Source of the DNA: Bacteroidota bacterium
Lineage (GTDB): Bacteria; Bacteroidota; Bacteroidia; Chitinophagales; Chitinophagaceae
Length of the DNA stretch: 7,540 bases
Assembly (NCBI GenBank): GCA_947441205.1
Contig: CANETM010000074.1
Coordinates: 1-7,540 of the forward strand
Reading direction: 5' to 3'
Part shown: piece by piece, positions 1 through 6,296 of the stretch
How the letters are laid out: each line of letters begins with the position of its first letter
Numbering within the stretch: the first letter of the stretch is position 1
Notes under the pieces: generated by a model
What the model was told of the DNA's origin: nothing
The model's input: only the letters and a program-made list of their open reading frames with translations
Database searches by the model: none
Program-made: the position numbers and the translations under genes

Positions 1-64
1 CCAACTCGGTTACAATAAATTCAAGGGTTTTACCGTGAAGAGGATCATTTGAAACTTGTTGCAT
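1..64 (-). CDS. VF530 (DUF2132) family DNA-binding protein, 5' end only
   Basis: Reading the minus strand from the ATG at 64-62 gives 21 codons that run off the left edge without a stop. The peptide begins MQQVS and continues NDPLHGKTLEFIVTEL. The pattern N-(N/D)-PLHG-x-TLE-x-I-x-TEL is the hallmark start of the VF530/DUF2132 family: small proteins of roughly 70-90 residues, named after a Vibrio fischeri protein and described as DNA-binding from structural work. Their cellular role is not well defined. Only about a quarter of the protein is visible, so the rest of the fold cannot be checked. The start is 29 bases from the start of the divergent pseudouridine synthase gene. No Shine-Dalgarno site is visible, as is usual in Bacteroidota. 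The family call rests on recall of the motif, not on a search, but the match is dense for so short a stretch. Confidence 0.8.
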   Translation of the reverse strand, partial: MQQVSNDPLHGKTLEFIVTEL

Positions 65-93
65 ATGCAATATTAATTAAATTGCCGTTGCCT

Positions 94-684
94 ATGAATG
101 CACATCGTTATTTTTTAGTAAATAAGCCCTATAATATGGTTTCTCAATTTGTGAGTAGTCATGATGTGCGCTTATTGGGTGACTTGGATTTTAATTTTCC
201 TGAAGGAACACATGCCATAGGCAGATTGGATCAAAACTCTGAAGGCTTACTATTATTAACGACTAATAAAAAAATTACCAAACTTCTTTTTCAAGGACCT
301 GTTCCACATAAACGAACTTATTTAGTACAAGTAAAAAATAAAATGAGTTTTGAAACTGCAAATAAACTTGCCGCCGGAATTGAGATAAGTTCGAAAATGG
401 GAAATACATTTAAAACAACAGCTTGCGAAGTTAATATTGTAGATAAACCAGCGGGCTTATTTGAAGCAGCAAAACCTTTACATGAAAATGTTATTACTAC
501 ATGGATGACTATTACACTTACTGAAGGAAAATTTCATCAGGTGCGTAAAATGGTGAGTTCCGTAAATCATAAATGTTTAAGATTAATTCGAATATCAATT
601 GAAAATATTCGACTCGGAAAAATGCATTCTGGTGAAGTAATCGAAGTAGATGAGACCTTTTTTTTGAACAAATTATGTTTATAA
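94..684 (+). CDS. rluE: rRNA pseudouridine synthase, RluE-like (RsuA family)
   Basis: This 196-residue cytoplasmic enzyme should isomerise a uridine in rRNA to pseudouridine. In E. coli, RluE modifies U2457 of 23S rRNA. Family motifs are in order: an N-terminal NKPYNMVSQF (residues 10-19), resembling the NKPY...QF of RluE; the catalytic motif GRLDQNSEGLLLLT at 43-56 with D46 as nucleophile; the basic/tyrosine motif KRTY at 73-76; and EGKFHQVRKM at 144-153 followed by LRLIR at 162-166. There is no N-terminal S4 domain, as in RluE and unlike RsuA or RluB. A longer reading from TTG 49 adds 15 residues unlike the family and would overlap the divergent VF530-like gene, so ATG 94 is preferred. No Shine-Dalgarno site and no GC-rich terminator follow it. 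Its codons are AT-rich and unlike those of the susCD pair. RluF or another RsuA-family specificity is possible; enzyme class is sure, target site is inference. Confidence 0.88.
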   Translation: MNAHRYFLVNKPYNMVSQFVSSHDVRLLGDLDFNFPEGTHAIGRLDQNSEGLLLLTTNKKITKLLFQGPVPHKRTYLVQVKNKMSFETANKLAAGIEISSKMGNTFKTTACEVNIVDKPAGLFEAAKPLHENVITTWMTITLTEGKFHQVRKMVSSVNHKCLRLIRISIENIRLGKMHSGEVIEVDETFFLNKLCL

Positions 685-942
685 ATTAATTTATTTGACA
701 GTGCTTTTAACAAATATTTGGCAAAAAAATTGTTGATTTTAAATTATATAAAATATTACTATGTTGCATATTTGCATAAATTCTTTAAATTTTTGGAAAT
801 ATTTATCATAAAATCTGTATAATTATTTTATCTAATGCGTTTGTTATACGTATTTAAATAATTGTAAATCAATTAATTACACTTAAATATATATTTAGTC
901 TATAAAAATGGTAGAATATTTTAAAAAATTTTGAAATTTTGC

Positions 943-973
943 TTTGCGAATTGTTAATAATTTCTTAATTTAG
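943..973 (+). promoter_or_regulatory. Candidate Bacteroidota promoter for the susC/susD operon
   Basis: TTTG at 943-946 (the -33 element) is followed after 19 bases by TAATTTAG at 966-973 (the -7 element). The Bacteroidota primary sigma factor recognises TTTG and TAnnTTTG with about this spacing. The -33 element is exact and the -7 element has one mismatch (A for T at position 7). Transcription would then start near 980 and give a leader of about 45 bases before the ATG at 1025. This is the best-placed match in the 340-base gap. The region is so AT-rich that chance matches are common, so the call is moderate. Confidence 0.5.
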
Positions 974-981
974 CAGTTCGC
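946..981. repeat. Imperfect inverted repeat flanking the -7 element
   Basis: GCGAATTG (946-953) and CAGTTCGC (974-981) are inverted copies with seven of eight positions complementary, the eighth being a G-T pair. They enclose the proposed -7 element at 966-973. The left arm begins at the last base of the -33 TTTG, and the right arm spans the predicted transcription start. Such placement would suit an operator for a dimeric regulator, but a chance match cannot be excluded and no regulator gene is in view. Confidence 0.3.
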
Positions 982-1024
982 GTTATTCCAAGACAAGTTC
1001 AGTTTAACAAAAATTAAAACAAGT

Positions 1025-4000
1025 ATGAGAAAAAAACTTTTATGGAGCTTACTTGCATCGTGCCTATTCTTTGGTACTGCATTAGCCCAAAATCCTACCG
1101 TGAATGGTAGAGTAACTGACGACAAAGGAGATCCTATTTCAGGAGCTTCTATTCAAGTTAAAGGTACAAGAACAGGTACTTCAGCTAATTCTGATGGTAC
1201 GTTCACTATTAAAGCTGCCAATGGTGCATCTTTAGTTATATCTGCACTTGGATATGAGTCAAAAACAGTAGCTGCTGCTGCAAATGTAACTGTGAAATTA
1301 TCCACTGATGTGAAAGCGTTAAGTGAGGTAGTTGTAACAGGATCAGGTGTTGCTACATCTAGAAAAAAATTAGGTATTTCAACAGAATCTATTAGTTCTG
1401 CAAAATTACCTATCGTTCCTGCTGCTTCTATCGATCAAGCTTTGATTGGTAAAATCCCAGGTGCTCAAATTTCTACTGTATCAGGTAACCCTGGTGACCA
1501 AGTAAACATCGTTTTACGTGGTATCAACTCAGTACAAGGTGGTACTCGTCCTTTAGTATTATTAGATGGAGTCGAGGTTCCATTTTCTAGCTTAACAACG
1601 CTTGACTTAACACAAGTTGATCGTGTTGAGGTAGTTCAAGGTGCTGCTTCTGCTTCTTTATATGGTGCGCAAGGTGCGAATGGTGTTATCCAAATTTTCA
1701 CTAAAAGAGGTCAAAAAGGTAAAATCAATGTGAATGTATCTTCAAGCTATGCGGTAAGTTCATTCATTAACTCAGGTAATTTTGGTAAAGCAAAATTACA
1801 CCCATACTTAACAGATGCTTCTGGAAATATTATTTCTCAAGGAAACAGCGGTGGTTATACTGCTGGCCAACCATTGAAAGTTGACCCAGTTTTAGGAGCT
1901 ATTTTAGGATCTGCAACATTATCATATGTTTATGGTACTAACGTTCCTGGAGTTGGTGCTGGTGCTCCTGGTTCAACTCAAAACTATACTCGTTATGGTC
2001 AGTTGGATCCAAGAAACAATGCTAACAAACCTTATGTTGGTGCGTTACAATTCCAAGATCATTATGCTCAAATTTTCCAAGACGCACTTACTTTAAACAA
2101 CTCTGTTAATATTAACGGTGGTGGTGATAAAAATGATTTTAGCTTAACACTTTCTAACAACCATGCTAATTCTCCTTTCTTGAGAAATAATGGTTTCTTA
2201 GACAGAACAAATATCACTTCAAATATTGGTGCTGAAATTTTCAAAGGTTTCACAGTTCGTTCAATTACTAATATTGCTTATACATCAAATACAATGCACC
2301 CAGGTTTAGGTGCACCAGGTGGAACTTTCTTTGGATATGGTACTCAAAACGCTGGTGTGGGTGATATTTATGGTTTCTTAAATACTTCTCCTTTCTTAAG
2401 TATTTCTGATACAGTAGTAGGTGGAAAACACCCTTATTATCAAAGAGCAAGTTTCGCTTCAGTTAATGCGGGTAACCCTTACTATAAGGTAGATTATTCT
2501 GATGGTAACAGTAAACGTTATGACGTGATTCAAAATTTTGAAGCTAACTATAAAATCAACAGAAACATCGCATTGAATGCTAAGTATGGTGTTAGCTACA
2601 AAAACGAAAATGACGTTTGGACTTATTACAACCAATCATTGGATGCAACTTCAAATTACTATGAAGGTTGGGCTGGTCCAGGTCCAGATAATACAGGATC
2701 AATCCAAAACTTCCAATATAATTTGACTAAACAAAACTTTACTGCTAACGCAATTGCTACTACTGATTTTGAAAGAGATTTTGGTTTGAAAATTCCTATC
2801 ACTACTTCAACTTTAGTTGCATTCGATTACCGTAAAAATCAATACAAAGAGTTAGATGGTTATGGTTACTCATTGCAGTTAAACCCTCCATTTAGCTTGA
2901 CTTCAGCTCAAGATAAAAACTACAGTGTTGACTATAATGAAACATTTGTTACTTATGGTTATGTAGTGGATCAAAAAATTGACTGGGGTAATCACGCTGG
3001 TATCACAGGAGGTTTCAGAACTGACTATTCTTCTGCATTCGGTGCGGGTTCTAAACCATTCACTTTCCCTCACTATAATGGATATGTGAATTTAGAATCA
3101 TTCAAATTCTTTGATAAATTAAGTACCTTCTTTACTGCATTCAAATTACGTGCGGCTTATGGTCAAGCGGGTATCCAACCAGGTACTTTTGATCGTTACC
3201 CAGTATTAAACTTACAACCAACTGGTGAAGAAGTTGCTTACACTAATCAGTCTTCAGCAAAAAATCCAAACTTAGATGTGGAGGTTTCAACTGAAACTGA
3301 ATTTGGTACTGATATCAGTTTTGGTTTATTAAAATCTGGTAACTGGTTTAGAAGTGCAAATGCTTCATTTACTTATTGGAAGCGTAATACTGATAATGCG
3401 ATTTTTGCTCAAAACGTACCGCCAAGTACTGGTGGAACTAGTTTATTGACAAACGCAATTGCATTGTCTTCAAATGGTATTCAATTTAGCTTAAGCATTC
3501 CAATTTTGTCTACTAAAGACTTTAGCTGGGATTTCACAACAAACTGGGGTAGACAAACTTCTATGATTGATAAAGTAGAAGGTGGTGATATACCATTATT
3601 ATCTTATGCAGGTTCTACAGGTTTAGCTTTAGCGGCTGGTCGTAAGATTGGTGAGATATATGGTTATAAGCAATTAACTAGTGTTGGTCAATTAAGAGCT
3701 GATGGTAAAACTCCATTTATCGCTCCTGCTGATCAATCTAAATATGAACTTGTAAACGGCAAAGTGGTTCATACAGCTAATAAAGCAATGTACTTCTCTG
3801 ATGAAGCAACTTCTTTAGGAGATCCTAACCCTGATTTTACATCTTCATTCATCAACAACTTTACATTTAAGCAAGCAATTACTTTTGGTTTCCAATTTGA
3901 TTGGATCCAAGGTGCTCACTTATACAACCAAACTAAAGAGTGGATGTACCGTGATGCAATAAGCAGTGATTTCAATAAGCCTGTTACAATTGGTGGTCAA

Positions 4001-4348
4001 ACTGGTAATTGGACTGCATATTATGCAAGTGCTTACCATGCATTAGGAAATACTGCAAGAGGTGTTGGTAACAACGTTACTAAAGACTGGTTCTACTATG
4101 ACGCGTCTTTCGTTAGATTAAGAAACGTTTCTGTAGGAGTTGATTTTGCAAAACTTACTGACATGAAGTGGGCTAAAAAAGCACAGTTGGTGTTAAGTGG
4201 TCGTAACTTGTTAACCTTTACTAAATATGATGGTTTAGATCCAGAAATTAGTTCAGGTGCATCTAACTCTTCTTATGATAGAGGTGTTGACCATAGCACG
4301 ATTCCAAATATGAAGTCTTTCCAAATTTCATTAAATATTGGATTCTAA
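1025..4348 (+). CDS. SusC/RagA-type TonB-linked outer membrane transporter
   Basis: This 1107-residue outer-membrane barrel imports an oligomeric nutrient using energy from TonB-ExbBD. A Sec signal peptide (residues 1-21, basic MRKK start, cleavage after ALA before Q22) is followed by a carboxypeptidase-regulatory-like domain at about 25-92 (VNGRVTDDKGDPISGASIQV ... ISALGYESKTV). A TonB-box-like LSEVVVTGSG lies at 99-108. The plug domain spans about 110-229, with IVLRGINSV (162-170), PLVLLDGVEV (176-185), and SLYGAQGANGVIQIFTKRG (211-229), the typical SusC plug end. The remainder is the beta-barrel, rich in alternating aromatic residues and ending in terminal Phe (QISLNIGF), the outer-membrane assembly signal. 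Length and layout fit full-length SusC proteins. The start is fixed by the signal peptide; the leader is A-rich without a Shine-Dalgarno site. The susD partner follows after 28 bases. With no enzyme or regulator genes nearby, the substrate (glycan, peptide or other) is unknown. Confidence 0.95.
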   Translation: MRKKLLWSLLASCLFFGTALAQNPTVNGRVTDDKGDPISGASIQVKGTRTGTSANSDGTFTIKAANGASLVISALGYESKTVAAAANVTVKLSTDVKALSEVVVTGSGVATSRKKLGISTESISSAKLPIVPAASIDQALIGKIPGAQISTVSGNPGDQVNIVLRGINSVQGGTRPLVLLDGVEVPFSSLTTLDLTQVDRVEVVQGAASASLYGAQGANGVIQIFTKRGQKGKINVNVSSSYAVSSFINSGNFGKAKLHPYLTDASGNIISQGNSGGYTAGQPLKVDPVLGAILGSATLSYVYGTNVPGVGAGAPGSTQNYTRYGQLDPRNNANKPYVGALQFQDHYAQIFQDALTLNNSVNINGGGDKNDFSLTLSNNHANSPFLRNNGFLDRTNITSNIGAEIFKGFTVRSITNIAYTSNTMHPGLGAPGGTFFGYGTQNAGVGDIYGFLNTSPFLSISDTVVGGKHPYYQRASFASVNAGNPYYKVDYSDGNSKRYDVIQNFEANYKINRNIALNAKYGVSYKNENDVWTYYNQSLDATSNYYEGWAGPGPDNTGSIQNFQYNLTKQNFTANAIATTDFERDFGLKIPITTSTLVAFDYRKNQYKELDGYGYSLQLNPPFSLTSAQDKNYSVDYNETFVTYGYVVDQKIDWGNHAGITGGFRTDYSSAFGAGSKPFTFPHYNGYVNLESFKFFDKLSTFFTAFKLRAAYGQAGIQPGTFDRYPVLNLQPTGEEVAYTNQSSAKNPNLDVEVSTETEFGTDISFGLLKSGNWFRSANASFTYWKRNTDNAIFAQNVPPSTGGTSLLTNAIALSSNGIQFSLSIPILSTKDFSWDFTTNWGRQTSMIDKVEGGDIPLLSYAGSTGLALAAGRKIGEIYGYKQLTSVGQLRADGKTPFIAPADQSKYELVNGKVVHTANKAMYFSDEATSLGDPNPDFTSSFINNFTFKQAITFGFQFDWIQGAHLYNQTKEWMYRDAISSDFNKPVTIGGQTGNWTAYYASAYHALGNTARGVGNNVTKDWFYYDASFVRLRNVSVGVDFAKLTDMKWAKKAQLVLSGRNLLTFTKYDGLDPEISSGASNSSYDRGVDHSTIPNMKSFQISLNIGF

Positions 4349-4376
4349 TTCTAACCTAAATTAAAAAGTATAACAG
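4349..4376 (+). promoter_or_regulatory. susC-susD junction with A-rich translation start region
   Basis: Only 28 bases separate the susC-like stop from the susD-like ATG, and there is no hairpin or promoter in them, so the two genes should be co-transcribed. The stretch AAATTAAAAAG before the susD ATG resembles the AAAATTAAAAC before the susC ATG. Neither has a Shine-Dalgarno site. A-rich leaders of this kind are typical of Bacteroidota, whose ribosomes make little use of Shine-Dalgarno pairing. Confidence 0.5.
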
Positions 4377-6089
4377 ATGAAAAGATCAATAAATTTTAAA
4401 CAAAGAACTCCAGGATCGTACAGTTTGTACATCTTGGCGGTCGCAGTCATCATGTTGGTTTCTAGCGCTTGCGAGAAACAACTTGATGTGAAAAATCCAA
4501 ACGATCCTACGTTTGGTGGTAACGTAACTACCGAAGGTGGTATTGCAGCTTACGCTAAGGGTAGCGTATACTGGAATGGCTTTAACTACGGTAACGGTTG
4601 GTTAGGAGATAGCTATTTTTCATTACAGTGGGGTTACCGCGAATTAATGGGTGACGTTGCTGGTGGTGGACAAGGTTCTAACAACCAAACAACAACAATG
4701 GGTGTACCTGATAGTTTTGTAGCAGATCCTGCAAATCCAGCTACAACTTCATTCACAAACCCTTCACCTCAAGCTTTAGGTATTATCCGTGCTTTTAATG
4801 ACCCTGCTTCTACAGCAAATGGTAATAATGCTTTATACTATGAGTGGACTAGTATGTATTCAATGATCAATGGTTGTAATACAGCCCTTGAAATTTTGCC
4901 TACAATTGCAATGTCTGCTGATAAAGTAAAAACTGTTCAAGCATGGTGTTATTGGTGGAAAGGATATGCTTATGCTCAAATAGGTAGTATGTATTATGCT
5001 GGATTAATCCAGGATAAATCAGCTACTATTAATAATAAGTTTGTTGATCGTAATGCAATCATTGCTGAATCAGATAGGCAATTAAAATTAGCTCAAACTG
5101 CACTTTCTAGTATTAGTAGTCAAGCTGATTTTAGCACAATGATGGGTCAATTAATCCCTCAACAAAATCAAGTTGGTTTGGGACAAGTACCTACAACTGC
5201 TCAGTTTATCAAGTCAATTAACACAATGTTGGCTAGAAATATTGTAGTAAATAAATTAGCACCTTTTGTAAATAAAAGCACTAGTGCAACTATTTCTAAG
5301 GCTTCTATTCCTGCAATGTCTGCTGCTGATTGGGCTCAAGTAACTACCTATGCTAATGCAGGTATTGGTCAAGGCGACTATGTATTTACAGGTCGTTCTT
5401 CAGGTTCAAACTCATTTTTCTCAGCTACTTCTGGTACAGTTGCAAGTATATCTGCTTCATCTAACCAAAATACTACCTATAAAGTTTCTGAGCGTTTAGT
5501 TGCTAACTTCGGTACTGGCGACAAGCGTTTAGCGAATTTTTCAGATGCTGAAGGTGTATTCTATGGTGATGCAAATACAAACACAACTCGTTGGAGTTTA
5601 GTAGACGGTGATGAAGAAGGATTATCAGTTCCTGTTTTGGGTTCTAGAAATCCAGGTGGAATTGAAGTTTATATCGGACCATCTTACGAAGAAAACGCTT
5701 TAATGTTAGCGGAAGCTAAAATAAGAACAGGTGATGTTGCGGGTGGTGTTGCTTTAATCAACACTGTACGTACTTACCAAAAAGCAGGTGTTGCTGCATT
5801 AGCAACTACAATCAGTGCAACTGCTGCATTAACTGAATTAACCAAAGAAAGAGGTGCTGCACTTGCTTACCGCGGTTTATCTTGGTTTGATGCAAGACGT
5901 TGGGGCTGGACTTATAGCACTGCTAATGGTGGTGGTCGTTATGGCGCTACTTTGATTTTCAACAAAGTAGTTTATACTAACGCAACATTTAACTACAACT
6001 TTATGGACTATTGGGATGTTCCTCTTGATGAAACAAGTAAGAACGCACCAGCTGCAGGTTCTGCTGCTGTTAAAAATCCTAACTGGTAA
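4377..6089 (+). CDS. SusD/RagB-type nutrient-binding outer membrane lipoprotein
   Basis: This 570-residue surface lipoprotein should bind the nutrient and act as the lid on the SusC barrel encoded just upstream. The N-terminus has a 17-residue polar/basic stretch, a hydrophobic segment (17-28) and SSAC with the likely lipidated Cys32, followed by EKQLDVKNPNDPT, a typical SusD start. The lipobox has Ser at -3 rather than the common Leu, which is tolerated in this phylum. The C-terminal SusD motifs are clear: YEENALMLAEAKIRTGDVAGG from Y437 with INTVR shortly after, LTKERGAALAYRG at 488-500, and WFDARRWG at 503-510. The protein ends in KNPNW, close to the usual NPNx ending. Length is within the family's usual range. 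Many Asn, Thr, Ser and Gly residues suit an exposed surface protein. Substrate specificity cannot be read from the sequence. A strong terminator begins 24 bases after the stop, so it is the last gene of the operon. Confidence 0.94.
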   Translation: MKRSINFKQRTPGSYSLYILAVAVIMLVSSACEKQLDVKNPNDPTFGGNVTTEGGIAAYAKGSVYWNGFNYGNGWLGDSYFSLQWGYRELMGDVAGGGQGSNNQTTTMGVPDSFVADPANPATTSFTNPSPQALGIIRAFNDPASTANGNNALYYEWTSMYSMINGCNTALEILPTIAMSADKVKTVQAWCYWWKGYAYAQIGSMYYAGLIQDKSATINNKFVDRNAIIAESDRQLKLAQTALSSISSQADFSTMMGQLIPQQNQVGLGQVPTTAQFIKSINTMLARNIVVNKLAPFVNKSTSATISKASIPAMSAADWAQVTTYANAGIGQGDYVFTGRSSGSNSFFSATSGTVASISASSNQNTTYKVSERLVANFGTGDKRLANFSDAEGVFYGDANTNTTRWSLVDGDEEGLSVPVLGSRNPGGIEVYIGPSYEENALMLAEAKIRTGDVAGGVALINTVRTYQKAGVAALATTISATAALTELTKERGAALAYRGLSWFDARRWGWTYSTANGGGRYGATLIFNKVVYTNATFNYNFMDYWDVPLDETSKNAPAAGSAAVKNPNW

Positions 6090-6113
6090 TATTCATATCA
6101 GTTGATATATTTG

Positions 6114-6142
6114 AAAGGCCCCGATTATTCGGGGCCTTTTTT
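6114..6142 (+). terminator. Rho-independent terminator of the susC/susD operon
   Basis: AAAGGCCCCG (6114-6123) pairs perfectly with CGGGGCCTTT (6130-6139) across the loop ATTATT, and a run of six T follows the GC stem (6137-6142). The GC-rich stem of seven pairs plus three A-T pairs is a strong intrinsic terminator placed directly behind the susD-like stop codon. Confidence 0.93.
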
Positions 6143-6183
6143 ATTTTGTACTCCTTATTAAAATGTAAGTAGTACAAAATAAA
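6140..6183. repeat. Perfect 13-bp inverted repeat between the two terminators
   Basis: TTTATTTTGTACT (6140-6152) and AGTACAAAATAAA (6171-6183) are exact inverted copies separated by 18 bases. The left arm starts inside the T-run of the first terminator. The repeat lies where no gene is present. In RNA it would form an AU-rich hairpin; in DNA it could be a protein site or the remnant of a small palindromic element. A partial third copy of the arm, TTTATTTTGCAC, is at 6239-6250. Confidence 0.75.
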
Positions 6184-6198
6184 CCTTTTATGATTTTT

Positions 6199-6226
6199 AA
6201 GGCCCCGATTTATCGGGGCCTTTTTT
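6199..6226 (+). terminator. Second hairpin terminator with near-identical stem
   Basis: AAGGCCCCGA (6199-6208) pairs with TCGGGGCCTT (6213-6222) across TTTA, followed by a run of six T (6221-6226). The GC core is the same as in the first terminator, 84 bases upstream. There is no gene between the two, so it is either a back-up terminator for the susCD transcript or the product of a local duplication. It also keeps read-through out of the permease gene downstream. On the minus strand the T-run is weaker, so strong bidirectional action is less likely. Confidence 0.88.
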
Positions 6227-6296
6227 GTGGGCGCACTTTTTATTTTGCACCTCTTTTTCTATCGTATTATTCGGCGACTTTTCTTATCTTGAATAC

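Larger units (their letters stand above)
685..1024. other. AT-rich intergenic region upstream of the susC-like gene
   Basis: This 340-base stretch is very AT-rich. I find no convincing ORF, tRNA or structured RNA in it on either strand. A 14-base AT-only palindrome (681-694) spans the stop codon of the pseudouridine synthase gene, but it lacks the GC stem and T-run of an intrinsic terminator. A weak distal promoter-like pair, TTTG at 694-697 and AATATTTG at 713-720, has only a 15-base spacer, shorter than usual for Bacteroidota. The credible promoter lies at the right end and is listed separately. The middle part (about 721-940) is AT-rich sequence with no feature I can name. It may serve as upstream regulatory DNA for the uptake operon. 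Confidence 0.6.

Noticed and set aside
2..52. Plus-strand frame 2-52 ending in TGA, as the C-terminus of an upstream gene
   Set aside because: The minus-strand reading of the same bases gives a specific VF530 family motif starting at an ATG, while the plus-strand peptide has no recognisable features.
694..720. TTTGACA at 694-700 with AATATTTG at 713-720 as the main susC promoter
   Set aside because: The spacer is only 15 bases, the -7 element has a mismatch, and it would leave a leader of about 300 bases. The pair at 943-973 fits better.
1025..1063. LASC at residues 10-13 of the SusC-like protein, resembling a lipobox
   Set aside because: The hydrophobic segment continues beyond the Cys to a good signal peptidase I site (ALA before Q22), and SusC proteins are barrels rather than lipoproteins.
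2068..2450. Two minus-strand open frames of about 60 codons (2068-2253 and 2268-2450) inside the susC-like gene
   Set aside because: They lie antisense to clear beta-barrel coding sequence, have no recognisable motif and no start context. They are shadows of the real gene.
6095..6108. Small palindrome ATATCA-GT-TGATAT after the susD stop
   Set aside because: Six AT-rich pairs with a two-base gap are expected by chance in DNA of this composition.
6244..6272. TTTG at 6244-6247 and TATTATTC at 6265-6272 as the permease promoter
   Set aside because: The -7 element has two mismatches at conserved positions and the spacer is 17 bases. It is too weak to list as a feature.
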